From Blautia faecis (GTDB lineage: Bacteria > Bacillota > Clostridia > Lachnospirales > Lachnospiraceae), in NCBI RefSeq assembly GCF_020554845.1, contig NZ_JAJCIA010000022.1:9607-73606 (forward strand): a stretch of DNA of 64,000 bases. The letters are read 5' to 3'. Positions 1 to 9,301 of the stretch are shown piece after piece. The stretch's first letter is position 1, and each line of letters begins with the position of its first letter. The position numbers and the translations under genes are program-made. Under the pieces are notes generated by a model that worked only from the letters and a program-made list of their open reading frames with translations, was not told where the DNA came from and searched no databases.

Positions 1-420
1 GAAGGGAACTGCAGTGCATGTACTGAAATTGCAGGCTACGCCTACGCAGGACCGCTCCACGCCCGGGCAGCCTATGCCTGGTCTGTGGAAACTTCCATCT
101 ATGTAAGAGAATCCGAAAGAAAATCCGGAATCGGCAAGGCGCTTTACGCTTCTCTGGAAAAAGCGCTTGCCGCCCAGAATATGACCAACCTGAACGCCTG
201 CATTGCCAGTCCTGTAGTGGAGGACGAATATCTGAATCATAACAGCATTCAGTTTCATCAGCATCTGGGGTATTCCATGGTAGGGGAATTTCACAAATGT
301 GCTTACAAGTTCGGGCGTTGGTACAATATGGTCTGGATGGAGAAGATCATCGCAGATCACCCTGACAGACAGCCCGATGTGATTCCCTTTGCACAGATTC
401 CTCCTGAAATTTACTGCTGA
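1..420 (+). CDS. GNAT N-acetyltransferase, 5' end outside window (partial)
   Basis: The reading frame is open from the first base, so the gene starts upstream of the window; 139 residues are visible. The visible part has the WSVETSIYV strand followed by the acetyl-CoA binding turn RKSGIGKALY, the usual motif A of GNAT enzymes, and a late HLGYSMVGEFHKCAYKFGRWYNMVWMEK segment whose layout is typical of the phosphinothricin/methionine-sulfoximine acetyltransferase (PAT/YncA) group. By family it would transfer acetyl from acetyl-CoA to an amine of a small molecule; the substrate cannot be read from sequence. A hairpin terminator follows about 85 bases after the stop. A GTG inside the frame at 85 is not the start because the conserved upstream segment AYAGPLHARAAYAW is in frame. 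Confidence 0.85.
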   Translation, partial: EGNCSACTEIAGYAYAGPLHARAAYAWSVETSIYVRESERKSGIGKALYASLEKALAAQNMTNLNACIASPVVEDEYLNHNSIQFHQHLGYSMVGEFHKCAYKFGRWYNMVWMEKIIADHPDRQPDVIPFAQIPPEIYC

Positions 421-503
421 TTTTAAATGCTCAACAGATTGAAAAATACTTCAATGTTCTATGCAGACTGTTCCCCCTTCTTAAATAACAGCTTATTAAA
501 ACA

Positions 504-532
504 CCCGGGAACAAATACTCCCGGGCTTTTTA
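504..532. terminator. Bidirectional intrinsic terminator between GNAT gene and GH31 gene
   Basis: A 7 bp stem CCCGGGA/TCCCGGG encloses an 8 base loop and is followed by a T run on the plus strand and a shorter T run (GTGTTTT) on the minus strand. It separates two convergent genes, so it probably serves both. Confidence 0.75.
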
Positions 533-557
533 CTGTCTTTCATATTCTGTTTATATC

Positions 558-2948
558 TTACTCTATCGCAGTCAAAATCTCTCCCACAGCTCCCACAATT
601 CCTTCTTCCGGATGCATTGCGGTAAGCTGGGTGAGTTTGGCGGCATTGGAAATCTTCTTGTCCAGGATTTCCATGATAGCTACTTTCTCCATGTATGGGA
701 TTTCAGCCTGGTTGAGAAGGTTAAATACCTGAGCTTTCACATCATTCTCACGCAGCGCCGGAATTCCCAGAGTAATGATGATTTCAGATGTTACAGAAGC
801 TTCCGGAACACTTACCTTCAGGCAGCCAAGTGCTTCATCATACTCTTTAGAAGCTTCTACCACTGTACCTTCCACTTCGACGGTAACCTCAGTGTCCTTC
901 ACACCCCAGAACTCTACAGTCCAGGTTCTCTTCTGCGGGATCAGTTCCAGCCTGCCTGCTGCCTTTTGGATGACGAAGCGGCCAGTACTCCACTTCAGAT
1001 CCATGTCTGTGAGAACGCACTCGTCTTTCAGGTAAGCGTTGGACTCGTTGTCGTCTTCGTAAAGCTGGAAGCTGCCGTCTGCACCGCCGTATACACGGAT
1101 GGTCATAGTTTCCGGATTTCTGTCTGCTTCCTGTCCAAATATTTCCTCAGTCATCGGCACAATGGCACCTGCTTTTGCCAGAACCGGTATGGAATGAAGG
1201 TCACGGTACATATCCATCTCTCTGTCGCCGGAATATACCAGACCTGTGAAGAAATCAATGTAAGTACCCTCTGGCAGCCATACATGAGTCCTGGCTCTTC
1301 CAACGCCCTGGACAGATTTCTCCGTAACAGGTGCTACAATAAATGCGGTTCCATACTCATATTCATTCTTCACTGTGTAAGCCACCTGCTCTGCCGGATA
1401 TGTGTAGTACATTGGCAGGATCAGAGGCGTGTTCTCTTTATATGCTCTGTGGTTCATGGTATACAGATACGGAAGCATCTGGTGACGGAGTCTTAAGAAC
1501 TCCTTCATGACCTCACCGATCTCCATAGGGAACTGCCACGGTTCTTTTCCCATAAACTCATTCTTGCTGCTGTGCAGACGGTTAATTGGGGAAAATACGC
1601 CAAGCTGTACCCAGCGAAGTGCCAACTCATTGTCACGATAGCCAAACATATGTCCGCCGATATCGTGACTCCACCAGCCATATCCAATATTGGAAGCTGT
1701 GCTGGTAAAATAAGGCTGGAAATTCAGGGACTCCCAGGTTACGATACTATCACCGGAGAAGCCTACTGGATATCTGTGTGAACCAGGTCCTGCATATCTG
1801 GAAAAAGTAAGAGGACGTTTTCCATCGCGGGCATTGTCCAGGTAATGATAGTGGTTCAGCATCCACAGAGGATCCAGACCGGGGACCTTCGTGATATTGC
1901 CCTGCTGCCAGTCAATCCACCAGAAATCAACGCCTTTATTTTCTTCTGGATGAAGTACACATTTGAAATATGCTTCCAGGAATTTGCGGCTTGTGATGTC
2001 AAAATCGATGGGAGCTTCGTGTTCGGTATCTACATCTCCCAGCTCCTTCGCCATAGCCGGATATGCTTCCTCGAAGGCGCGGATTCCACCAGCCGGATGA
2101 AGGTTTACAGAGATTTTCATTCCATGGTCATGAAGCCAGTTCATAAAACGCTCCGGATCCGGATAGTACTTTTTGTTCCAGGTATATCCGGTCCAGCCGC
2201 TGCCATATTTTGGATCCACTTCCTCTACCAGATGCCAGTCCATGTCCAGAACACCAACAGAAAATGGGATCTTCTCTTTCTCAAAGCGGGTTACAAGTGC
2301 CTTGTAGCTGTCTTCTGTGTAAGCGTAATAACGGCTCCACCAGTTTCCAAGGGCATATCTTGGGAGCATAGGAGTTTTGCCGGTGAGACGGTAAAAATCA
2401 TTCAAAGCTTCTTTGTAATCATTTCCATAAGCGAAAACATAAATGTCCACCCCATCTCCTGTGCGCACCTGAGTCCAGCCGTTTTCATCCAGAACCAGAG
2501 AATGGCTGTCATCAATCTGAGAACAGCCGCTTCTGGACATAATTCCCTCCTGAAGCTGGCATTCCCCATCTACCCCATCCAAGGTTCTTGCGGTTCCGCC
2601 AAGATTGTCGCCTTTTTCCCCATAATACCATACTGCACCAAAGGCGTTCTGACCGCCTACTGCGTTTAAGTTCAGACTGTTTTTGGTAAAAGGTCCGCCA
2701 GCGTAAGTAACATGCATTCTACTGGTAAAAAGCTCGAAGCCTTCCCCTTTCTTTTCCACACGGAAGTCTACCGGATCAAATTTACGGTTCCACACAACCT
2801 GGGTAGGACGGTCTTCGAATTTGCCGTCTTCCCTGTATTCCATTCGGATCAGACAGGGAGTCAGCAGGGTAAAGCGGTATTTATCACCCTGGATGGTGTT
2901 CTCCGGTCTGCCAACTGGTTCCATCGTCCACAGATTATTCTCAAACAT
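558..2948 (-). CDS. GH31 family glycoside hydrolase (alpha-glucosidase/alpha-xylosidase group)
   Basis: 796 residues with the GH31 order: N-terminal beta-sandwich (about 1-190), a TIM barrel, then C-terminal beta domains. The likely nucleophile is Asp346 in FWWIDWQQG and the acid/base Asp400 in GFSGDS; WWSHDIGG at 425-432 is also a family motif. WIDW instead of the common W-x-D-M-N-E places it outside the classic maltase subgroup, so substrate is uncertain (an alpha-linked glucoside, xyloside or similar). No signal peptide, so it acts in the cytoplasm on imported oligosaccharides. The last roughly 80 residues form a predicted helical tail not needed by the family. Start chosen for GAGAGG 8 bases upstream. 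It is the last gene of a minus-strand glycosidase run and has its own promoter with a possible LacI-type site. Confidence 0.9.
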   Translation of the reverse strand: MFENNLWTMEPVGRPENTIQGDKYRFTLLTPCLIRMEYREDGKFEDRPTQVVWNRKFDPVDFRVEKKGEGFELFTSRMHVTYAGGPFTKNSLNLNAVGGQNAFGAVWYYGEKGDNLGGTARTLDGVDGECQLQEGIMSRSGCSQIDDSHSLVLDENGWTQVRTGDGVDIYVFAYGNDYKEALNDFYRLTGKTPMLPRYALGNWWSRYYAYTEDSYKALVTRFEKEKIPFSVGVLDMDWHLVEEVDPKYGSGWTGYTWNKKYYPDPERFMNWLHDHGMKISVNLHPAGGIRAFEEAYPAMAKELGDVDTEHEAPIDFDITSRKFLEAYFKCVLHPEENKGVDFWWIDWQQGNITKVPGLDPLWMLNHYHYLDNARDGKRPLTFSRYAGPGSHRYPVGFSGDSIVTWESLNFQPYFTSTASNIGYGWWSHDIGGHMFGYRDNELALRWVQLGVFSPINRLHSSKNEFMGKEPWQFPMEIGEVMKEFLRLRHQMLPYLYTMNHRAYKENTPLILPMYYTYPAEQVAYTVKNEYEYGTAFIVAPVTEKSVQGVGRARTHVWLPEGTYIDFFTGLVYSGDREMDMYRDLHSIPVLAKAGAIVPMTEEIFGQEADRNPETMTIRVYGGADGSFQLYEDDNESNAYLKDECVLTDMDLKWSTGRFVIQKAAGRLELIPQKRTWTVEFWGVKDTEVTVEVEGTVVEASKEYDEALGCLKVSVPEASVTSEIIITLGIPALRENDVKAQVFNLLNQAEIPYMEKVAIMEILDKKISNAAKLTQLTAMHPEEGIVGAVGEILTAIE

Positions 2949-3002
2949 ATGTGTATCCTCTCAAACACTTAAGGTTTTTAGTTGTTTCTATATACGTTTT
3001 CT

Positions 3003-3027
3003 ACTGCTTTTTCAACCAGTAAAAATT
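3003..3027 (-). promoter_or_regulatory. Possible promoter -35 and LacI-type site upstream of GH31 gene
   Basis: On the minus strand ACTGGTTGAAA (3010-3020) resembles the ACCGGTTGACA element that overlaps the -35 boxes of the nearby lacI and substrate-binding-protein promoters. TTGAAA at 3010-3015 could be the -35, with TATA-like sequence 15-17 bases downstream. This is a weaker match than the other two. Confidence 0.35.
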
Positions 3028-3080
3028 GCTGCTATACTTTTCTTTCTGCCCCTCTGATTTGCCATGGGCAACCTCCGGAA

Positions 3081-4445
3081 TTACAGATTCTCTCCGTTTG
3101 TTTCGATAATATTTTTGTAGAAATATGCGGAATCCTTCCAGGTCCGCTTCTGTGTATTGTAGTCTGTATAAACAAGTCCGAATCTCTGGGAATATCCGTA
3201 TGCCCACTCGAAATTGTCCATTACGGACCATGCGAAATATCCTGCCAGATCCACACCGTCCTCAGCTGCACGCTTGTAAGCGCCAAGATAACGAGCCATA
3301 AAATCTACGCGGGCCTGGTCGTGAACCTTTCCGTCCACACCTACCCAGTCATGGGAAGCCATGCCATTTTCTGTGATCATAAACGGCTTCTTATAACGCT
3401 CCTGCATAAATTTTGGCGCCCAGTACAGAACCTCCGGAGTTACCGGCCAGCCAATTGCAGTCTGTGGGAAACCATCGTAACGTGCTGCGCGGACTGCTTT
3501 TCCATCCTCACCAGCACGAACGGTTACGGCATTGTAAATGTTCTGTCCGTAAAAATCAAGTGGCTGTGAAATCAGCTTCATATCGGCATCTGTTACTTTC
3601 GGGAAAAACTGTCCGAATTCTTTCAGAATATCCTCCGGATACTGTCCCAGATAAACCGGATCACAGCAAAGAGCAACGTCCCAGCTGCAGGCTCCGATGG
3701 AGTTCTCCGGGAGACTGAAGTTTGCTTTTCTTGCGGCTTCAATATCTTCCGGCTTGTTTGTTTCCGGAACATAAAGGGCTCCACATGGTGCCATACTGAT
3801 CTTTACAGGCTGTTTGCTGAACTCACGAAGCGCTTCTACTGCACGTCCATGGGCTTTCAGTACGTTGTGCCAGATACGGAAATAATCGGATGGGCCAACC
3901 TTCAGGCCTGGTGCATGCTCACCGGTCTGATATCCAAGGCCAACTATGCACTGCGGCTCATTGATGGTGAAGAAATTCTTTACTCTGTCTGAGAAATGCT
4001 CTGCCACTACTTTTGCATACTCGTAAAACCAGGATGGAGAATTTGGATTCATCCAGCCGCCCTGTAAATGAAGTGCGTATGGAAGATCCCAGTGATATAA
4101 GGTAACAAATGGCTCAATTCCGTTGTCCAGAAGTTCATTGATCAGGTTGTCGTAGTATTTCAGACCTTTTTCATTGACTGTGCCTGTGCCTTCCGGCATG
4201 ATGCGCGCCCAGGAAAGAGAAAAGCGGTATGCTTTCATGCCCATTTCTTTCATGATCTGAACGTCTTCTTTGTAGCGGTGATACTGGTCGCAGGCTGCAT
4301 CACCTGTCTGGTTCTCATAAATGTGTCCGCCGTCTTTGCAGAAAATATCCCAGATGTTCAGACCTTTTCCGTCCTCATAAGCTGCGCCTTCTACCTGATA
4401 GGAAGCGGTTGCACCGCCCCAGATAAAATCTTTCTTAAATCCCAT
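3081..4445 (-). CDS. GH1 family beta-glucosidase
   Basis: 454 residues, the normal length for a single-domain GH1 enzyme. The N-terminal signature FIWGGATASYQVEGA is at 8-22, the acid/base Glu163 in TINEP and the nucleophile Glu359 in ITENG. No signal peptide and no obvious phosphate-binding specialisation, so a cytoplasmic hydrolase of beta-glucosides or cello-oligosaccharides is most likely; beta-galactoside or 6-phospho activity cannot be excluded. It lies between the GH2 and GH31 genes on the same strand, with 275 bases to GH2, so it is probably transcribed separately. ATG preceded by GAAAGGAATTACACC. Confidence 0.93.
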   Translation of the reverse strand: MGFKKDFIWGGATASYQVEGAAYEDGKGLNIWDIFCKDGGHIYENQTGDAACDQYHRYKEDVQIMKEMGMKAYRFSLSWARIMPEGTGTVNEKGLKYYDNLINELLDNGIEPFVTLYHWDLPYALHLQGGWMNPNSPSWFYEYAKVVAEHFSDRVKNFFTINEPQCIVGLGYQTGEHAPGLKVGPSDYFRIWHNVLKAHGRAVEALREFSKQPVKISMAPCGALYVPETNKPEDIEAARKANFSLPENSIGACSWDVALCCDPVYLGQYPEDILKEFGQFFPKVTDADMKLISQPLDFYGQNIYNAVTVRAGEDGKAVRAARYDGFPQTAIGWPVTPEVLYWAPKFMQERYKKPFMITENGMASHDWVGVDGKVHDQARVDFMARYLGAYKRAAEDGVDLAGYFAWSVMDNFEWAYGYSQRFGLVYTDYNTQKRTWKDSAYFYKNIIETNGENL

Positions 4446-4638
4446 GGTGTAATTCCTTTCTCTATTATGTAGGGGAGAATTTTTTAAATGCGTGTTTCGA
4501 TTCTCCTGATTGGTTGATCTATGTATCGTAACATTTTATGTGATCGCTCTATTTTTACTTTTGCTTAATTCTACAAACCTCTGTCTACCAGCAAAAATTA
4601 CGTATCTGACGTTTTGTTGCGGATTTCGAATATTTGGA

Positions 4639-4711
4639 GGATTGCGGGAGCAGCGTAGCTGCGTAGCAATCCGGGTATCAAATGAGTGTCAAAAGACCTT
4701 TTGACACTCAT
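4639..4711. repeat. Twin palindrome element downstream of the GH2 gene
   Basis: Two hairpins sit side by side. The first pairs GGATTGC (4639-4645) with GCAATCC (4666-4672) and has an inner GCAG/CTGC stem. The second is a perfect 13 bp stem, 4682-4694 with 4699-4711, around a 4 base loop. It starts 10 bases after the GH2 stop. No strong T run follows on the minus strand, so it is better described as a palindromic repeat that may stabilise or end the transcript. The rest of 4446-4638 is AT-rich and should hold the GH1 promoter. Confidence 0.6.
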
Positions 4712-4720
4712 ATCATTTTA

Positions 4721-7240
4721 TTAATGATATGTATGATAAATATCGTAAATCCGAACGCCGTCTCTGGAAATCTTCTGGTTTTCTACCGGCACAAGTGTGA
4801 CTGCTTCCTTGTCTGTAAATGCAACCACATTCTCGTTCCAGATGGTATCCGCGCTGATTCCCTCCAGCATGCAATACGGAACAAAAGTATCTGTCTGAAT
4901 GGAAACGCTTCCGTCTGCATTCTCAGTTACCTTAAATGCAGGATCTTTCAGTTCCAGATATTTGACTGGGACAAATGTCTCGAATTCTTTCTTGGAAACC
5001 TTCTGTCCGTTCTGTTCATACTCATATTCGACAACAAAGAATACGCTGTCATCACGACCTGCGATCAATTCCTTGTATTCTTTCTCAAACAGGCATTCCG
5101 CACTGAGTGCAGGTACTTCTTTGGATACTTCCTGCTCCTCGATCACCTGGAAGTCCAGTGTTTTCACCGCGATTTTCGCTTTTACCGTTACCGGGTCAAG
5201 TGTCTCGTTTGAAATCCAGAAGCCTATGTGAGTCTCTTTTTTCTCAATGCTTCCTGCCACATTGTCGCAGAAGCCTTTTGCCATATAATGGAGGGCCTTG
5301 TATCTTCCGTAATAGTCCATACTGGACCAGGACGCAACCGGCCAGTTATCATTGAACTGCCAGTAAATACTTCCCATACATCTGCCGCGGTTTCTTCTCC
5401 AATGCTCCGTTGCTTCCTTCATGGCGTATCCCTGAAGAATCTGGCTTAGAAAGATCAGGCTTTCCAGGTCTTTCGGATAACGGAAGGTCTCAGATAAATA
5501 ATATAGAATCTTACCGTTTGCCGCCGGATTTTTCTGATGGCTCTCCATAACTCTGGAGAAAAGGTTGCGGTCTTTCTCCCCGGTAAAGGTCTCTACTGTC
5601 TTGATAGATGGAAGAGACTGGAAGCCGAACTCGGAGCAGAAACGGAAATAGTGCTTCATGTACTCACTGAATGGTTTCTGACCATGCCATACATCCCAGT
5701 AATGGCAATCGCCGCGGTTCTCATCACATGGATTATCAAAGCTTCCTCCTGATGACGGGGAAGACGGCCAGTAGAATGCATCTGGTGCGTTTTCTTTTAC
5801 CACATCTGCAAGGAGGAATTCGAACTGATACAGGTAGTCTCTCTTAAGAGACGGTGCATGTCCCTGGGCATCCTTCCAGTCTGTCCATGCGCATTCCAGC
5901 TCATTGTTTCCACAGATCAGGCCAAGGCAGGCATGATTGCGAAAACGGAGGATATTGTCTTTTGCTTCAATTGCAATATTCTCTGCAAAGTCCGGTGTTA
6001 CGTCGTAAATGTTGCAGGCGTACATCAGATCTTCCCAAAGGAGAATTCCGTATTCATCGCAGAGAGCGTAGAATTCGTCGGATGGATAATATCCGCCGCC
6101 CCATACGCGAAGACAGTTAAAGTTTGCAAATACGCAGGCATTTACATCGCGCTCCAGGATTTCCCTGGTAATTCTTGGGTAGAAGCAGTCATCCGGAATA
6201 TAATCTGCACCTCGGGCAAAAATCTTTACGCCGTTTACCATAATGGCAAATTCCTGGCCCCACTGGTCATCCTCACGGGATACCGTGACAGTGCGGAGAC
6301 CGATGGGGTATTCCCTGGTATCAAGAACAGTCTCGCCGGCTTTCAGCTGGATCGTCAGGGTGTATAAAGGCTGTTTGCCGTAGCCGTTTGGCCACCACAA
6401 AGCAGGGTTTGTTACTTTTATATCAGAATCGGCGCCAGTGTAGATGAGAGCACCGGATGGGTCACGGAGTTCATAGAAAAGCTGTAAGCCGCTGACTCCG
6501 GGCTGTGCGCTGTCTCCAGATTCTGGCTGTGCTGCAGAATTTCCATTTGACTGCATAGCAGTATTTCCAGCTTTTACAACCTGTCCATCTGCTTTCTCAA
6601 TTTCACTTCCAATATGAAGTGTCACGGCTCCATCCACATGCTTCTGGCGGATCAGGGATTCGCCCAGTCTTGCAGTATCAAAGCAGCAGAGCTCCACACC
6701 GCGGAAAAGTCCCGCATCTGGAAGCTTTGGGCCCCAATCCCAGCCGAACATGGAGTGTGCTTTACGAATGTACTGGCTTCCAGAGGTAGTTCCGGTGTTG
6801 GTAAAATGAATCTCTCTTCCTTTCTCCGGCTTGTAAGTCTCAATGAATTTTACCGGGGAGGCGATATGAAGTTCCAGAAGGTTCTCGCCTTCTTTTACCA
6901 GCTCTTTCACCTGGTAGACCCAGGTGCGGTGCATATTCTCAGTATGTCCAAGCTTCTTTCCATTTAAAAAGACATCTGCCACAGTATCAATTCCGTAAAA
7001 GGTAAGAAGAATCTCCTCACTGGCAATCTCTTCTGCGCTTACAGAAAAAGTGCTTCTGATGTCAAAATCATTTTTCCAGAATTCTGTCCATTTGTACTCA
7101 TTCATTCCATAATATGGATCCGGAAGAATTCCTTCTTTGCAAAAAGTATCCATGGCGGAGCCGGGTACACTCATGTCATACCAGGTATCCTGGCCGCTGA
7201 TGGATATCTGAAAATTATCTTTTAAGTCTCGCTTTATCAT
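4721..7240 (-). CDS. GH2 family glycosidase, beta-mannosidase-like
   Basis: 839 residues. Jelly-roll sugar-binding domain at about 1-190, immunoglobulin-like domain, then TIM barrel with acid/base Glu447 in CGNNE and nucleophile Glu537 in FCSEFGF. IYWQFNDNWPVASWSSMDYYGR near residue 640 is characteristic of beta-mannosidases rather than beta-galactosidases. Cytoplasmic: no signal peptide. By family it releases mannose from the non-reducing end of beta-mannosides such as imported mannobiose. The start at 7240 is preferred to an upstream in-frame ATG because AGAAAGGA sits 6-8 bases before it and homology begins here. Residues about 218-250 form a low-complexity Gln/Ser/Gly/Asn insertion in the second domain. 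Confidence 0.88.
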   Translation of the reverse strand: MIKRDLKDNFQISISGQDTWYDMSVPGSAMDTFCKEGILPDPYYGMNEYKWTEFWKNDFDIRSTFSVSAEEIASEEILLTFYGIDTVADVFLNGKKLGHTENMHRTWVYQVKELVKEGENLLELHIASPVKFIETYKPEKGREIHFTNTGTTSGSQYIRKAHSMFGWDWGPKLPDAGLFRGVELCCFDTARLGESLIRQKHVDGAVTLHIGSEIEKADGQVVKAGNTAMQSNGNSAAQPESGDSAQPGVSGLQLFYELRDPSGALIYTGADSDIKVTNPALWWPNGYGKQPLYTLTIQLKAGETVLDTREYPIGLRTVTVSREDDQWGQEFAIMVNGVKIFARGADYIPDDCFYPRITREILERDVNACVFANFNCLRVWGGGYYPSDEFYALCDEYGILLWEDLMYACNIYDVTPDFAENIAIEAKDNILRFRNHACLGLICGNNELECAWTDWKDAQGHAPSLKRDYLYQFEFLLADVVKENAPDAFYWPSSPSSGGSFDNPCDENRGDCHYWDVWHGQKPFSEYMKHYFRFCSEFGFQSLPSIKTVETFTGEKDRNLFSRVMESHQKNPAANGKILYYLSETFRYPKDLESLIFLSQILQGYAMKEATEHWRRNRGRCMGSIYWQFNDNWPVASWSSMDYYGRYKALHYMAKGFCDNVAGSIEKKETHIGFWISNETLDPVTVKAKIAVKTLDFQVIEEQEVSKEVPALSAECLFEKEYKELIAGRDDSVFFVVEYEYEQNGQKVSKKEFETFVPVKYLELKDPAFKVTENADGSVSIQTDTFVPYCMLEGISADTIWNENVVAFTDKEAVTLVPVENQKISRDGVRIYDIYHTYH

Positions 7241-7372
7241 ATGGTTATCCTTTCTTGTCAGCAAGCCTTTCAAAAGTATTAAGATATGTAAATATAATTT
7301 AACAGTCCTATGAGGCAATGTCAACCATATGCCACCGGAGATTTACTACTGAAGTTACAAGCTTTTGACCAA

Positions 7373-7412
7373 AAACACCCGGGAACAGAGACAGTCCTCT
7401 GTTTCCGGGTGT
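7373..7412 (-). terminator. Intrinsic terminator after GH13 gene
   Basis: A long stem of about 16 bp (ACACCCGGGAACAGAG with its near-perfect complement) around a short loop is followed on the minus strand by GTGTTTTT. It lies just after the GH13 stop and ends the GH32-GH13 transcript. Confidence 0.85.
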
Positions 7413-7419
7413 TTCTTCA

Positions 7420-9270
7420 TCAGTTTATTTTTTTCAGCCAGAAGAATCCATATGCAGGCACATTTACACCTGCTGCCTCCATCTCCTGTCCGGTAATCAG
7501 ATCCTTGTAAATTCCATCACGTTCATTAATCCATGCTGTCTTATCATATTCACTGAAGTTAAACAGGCCGTAAATTTTCTCTCCTTCATAATAACGGCCA
7601 ATGCAGAGAATACTGTTATCCCATGTATCCACAGTCCAGGTATCCGCATTTGTCATAAATGCCTTCTCTGTTTTGCGGATTTTTTCCAGCTGGAGCAGAC
7701 GTTTGTTCAATTTACCCTCCACAGTTCTGGCGTTGCCGCTCATGGCTGCGCGATCCCAATTCATAGCCCCTCTGTGAATGTATCGGGAATCCGGTGCTTT
7801 GTCCGGATCATTTTTGTATGAATAATCATTTACCTGTCCGATTTCATCTCCACTGTAGATCACAGGAATTCCTGACTGCATGAACATATAGGCATGAAGC
7901 ATAACATCCAGCTGGATTGCTTTTTCCATTGCCGCTTTGTTTTTCTCAAATCCCGCCTTCTCAATACCGCACATGGATGCAGTGGTTCCGCAGAATCTTG
8001 CATCTCCAGTAACCGGATCCTCATTGTAAAGCACTCCGCGGCTGTTGCTCTCCCCTGCAAAGCCCTGGAAATAGTCATTGAGATATTTCTTATGAGAACG
8101 TTCTTCAATACCTTCCTGCTGAAGTGTGGCATAGTCCAGTCCCCAGCCAATATCATCGTGGCAGCGCAGATAATTCAGGAATACGTAATCCTTCGGCAGA
8201 CCATTTACAATATCAAGCTGTTTTTTCAGAAGACGCACGTCCCTGGTGGCAACGGTATGCCATGTAGTAGCCATTGTAGTTACATTGTAAAGCATATGGC
8301 ATTCCGGTTTTTCCACAGTTCCAAAGTACGGCACAACCTTTTCAGGCTCCATAACCACTTCTCCAAGAAGAATCACTCCCGGGCATACAATCTCGCTGAT
8401 CAAGCGCATCATACGCACAATGGTGTGTACCTGCGGAAGATTCCGGCATGGTGTGTTCAGTTCTTTCCAGATATAGGGAACCGCATCAATTCGGATTACA
8501 TCAATTCCCTTGTTTGCAAGGAAAAGGAAATTATACATCATCTCATTGAAAACCCGAGGATTTCCATAGTTCAGATCCCACTGATAGGGGTAAAAGGTGG
8601 TCATTACATAATGCCCGATTTCCGGCAGCCAGGTGAAATTACCCGGTGCAGTAGTTGGAAATACCTGAGGTACTGTTTTCTCATAGAGGGACGGAATATA
8701 CGAATTGTCGTAGAAGAAATAACGGCTCATATATTCCCCGTCGCCCTGGCGGGCTTTTTTTGCCCATTCATGATCCTCAGAGGTATGATTCATTACAAAA
8801 TCCATACATACACTGATGCCTTTTTTATGGCAGGCATCTGTAAGTTCTTCCAGATCATCCATAGTTCCCAGATTTTCCTGTACTTTACGAAAATCAGCCA
8901 CTGCATAACCGCCATCAGAACGGCCTTTCGGCGTATCCAGAAACGGCATCAGATGAATGTAATTTACATTGTTTTTTTCCAGATAGTCAAGCTTGCTTTC
9001 CACACCTTTCATGTTTCCTGCAAAATTGTCTATGTAAAACATCATGCCAAGCATGTCATTTTTCTTGTACCAGCCCGGATCTGCTTCACGCTTTCGATCC
9101 AGTGCCTTCAATGTGCTGCTTCGTTCTTCATAGAAGCGGTGCAGCTGATCGCATAACTCGAAAAACATGGAATCATTTCCATAAAGCTCCATGTACAGCC
9201 AGCGTAATTCATCTGTTTTCTTTGCCATACGATCCTGAAAGATCTTATCTGTTTTCTCTCTTTGCTTCAC
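7420..9270 (-). CDS. GH13 subfamily 4 amylosucrase/sucrose hydrolase-like enzyme
   Basis: 616 residues with the helical N-terminal domain (about 1-70) typical of amylosucrase. Catalytic triad visible: nucleophile Asp262 in IRIDA, acid/base Glu304 in LLGEV, and Asp372 in CHDDIGWG, the last motif being typical of GH13_4. Family members split sucrose and either hydrolyse it or pass the glucosyl unit to an acceptor. No signal peptide. The start is GTG, supported by GAGGAGG 7 bases upstream. It lies 31 bases downstream of the GH32 gene on the same strand, so the two sucrose-active enzymes are co-transcribed. Whether this one makes alpha-glucan or only hydrolyses sucrose cannot be told from sequence. 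Confidence 0.85.
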   Translation of the reverse strand: MKQREKTDKIFQDRMAKKTDELRWLYMELYGNDSMFFELCDQLHRFYEERSSTLKALDRKREADPGWYKKNDMLGMMFYIDNFAGNMKGVESKLDYLEKNNVNYIHLMPFLDTPKGRSDGGYAVADFRKVQENLGTMDDLEELTDACHKKGISVCMDFVMNHTSEDHEWAKKARQGDGEYMSRYFFYDNSYIPSLYEKTVPQVFPTTAPGNFTWLPEIGHYVMTTFYPYQWDLNYGNPRVFNEMMYNFLFLANKGIDVIRIDAVPYIWKELNTPCRNLPQVHTIVRMMRLISEIVCPGVILLGEVVMEPEKVVPYFGTVEKPECHMLYNVTTMATTWHTVATRDVRLLKKQLDIVNGLPKDYVFLNYLRCHDDIGWGLDYATLQQEGIEERSHKKYLNDYFQGFAGESNSRGVLYNEDPVTGDARFCGTTASMCGIEKAGFEKNKAAMEKAIQLDVMLHAYMFMQSGIPVIYSGDEIGQVNDYSYKNDPDKAPDSRYIHRGAMNWDRAAMSGNARTVEGKLNKRLLQLEKIRKTEKAFMTNADTWTVDTWDNSILCIGRYYEGEKIYGLFNFSEYDKTAWINERDGIYKDLITGQEMEAAGVNVPAYGFFWLKKIN

Positions 9271-9301
9271 TTTATATCCTCCTCGTATCTGCCGGCAATT
9301 C

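Noticed and set aside
427..732. Open frame after the GNAT gene on the plus strand
   Set aside because: It spans the terminator and runs into the antisense strand of GH31; no ribosome site.
612..2669. Long plus-strand open frames opposite the GH31 gene
   Set aside because: They overlap the catalytic region of a clear GH31 gene and have no recognisable domain or ribosome site.
7894..9156. A 420-codon open frame on the plus strand opposite the GH13 gene
   Set aside because: Antisense shadow of a well-supported enzyme gene; composition (His, Ile, Phe, Cys rich) is not protein-like.
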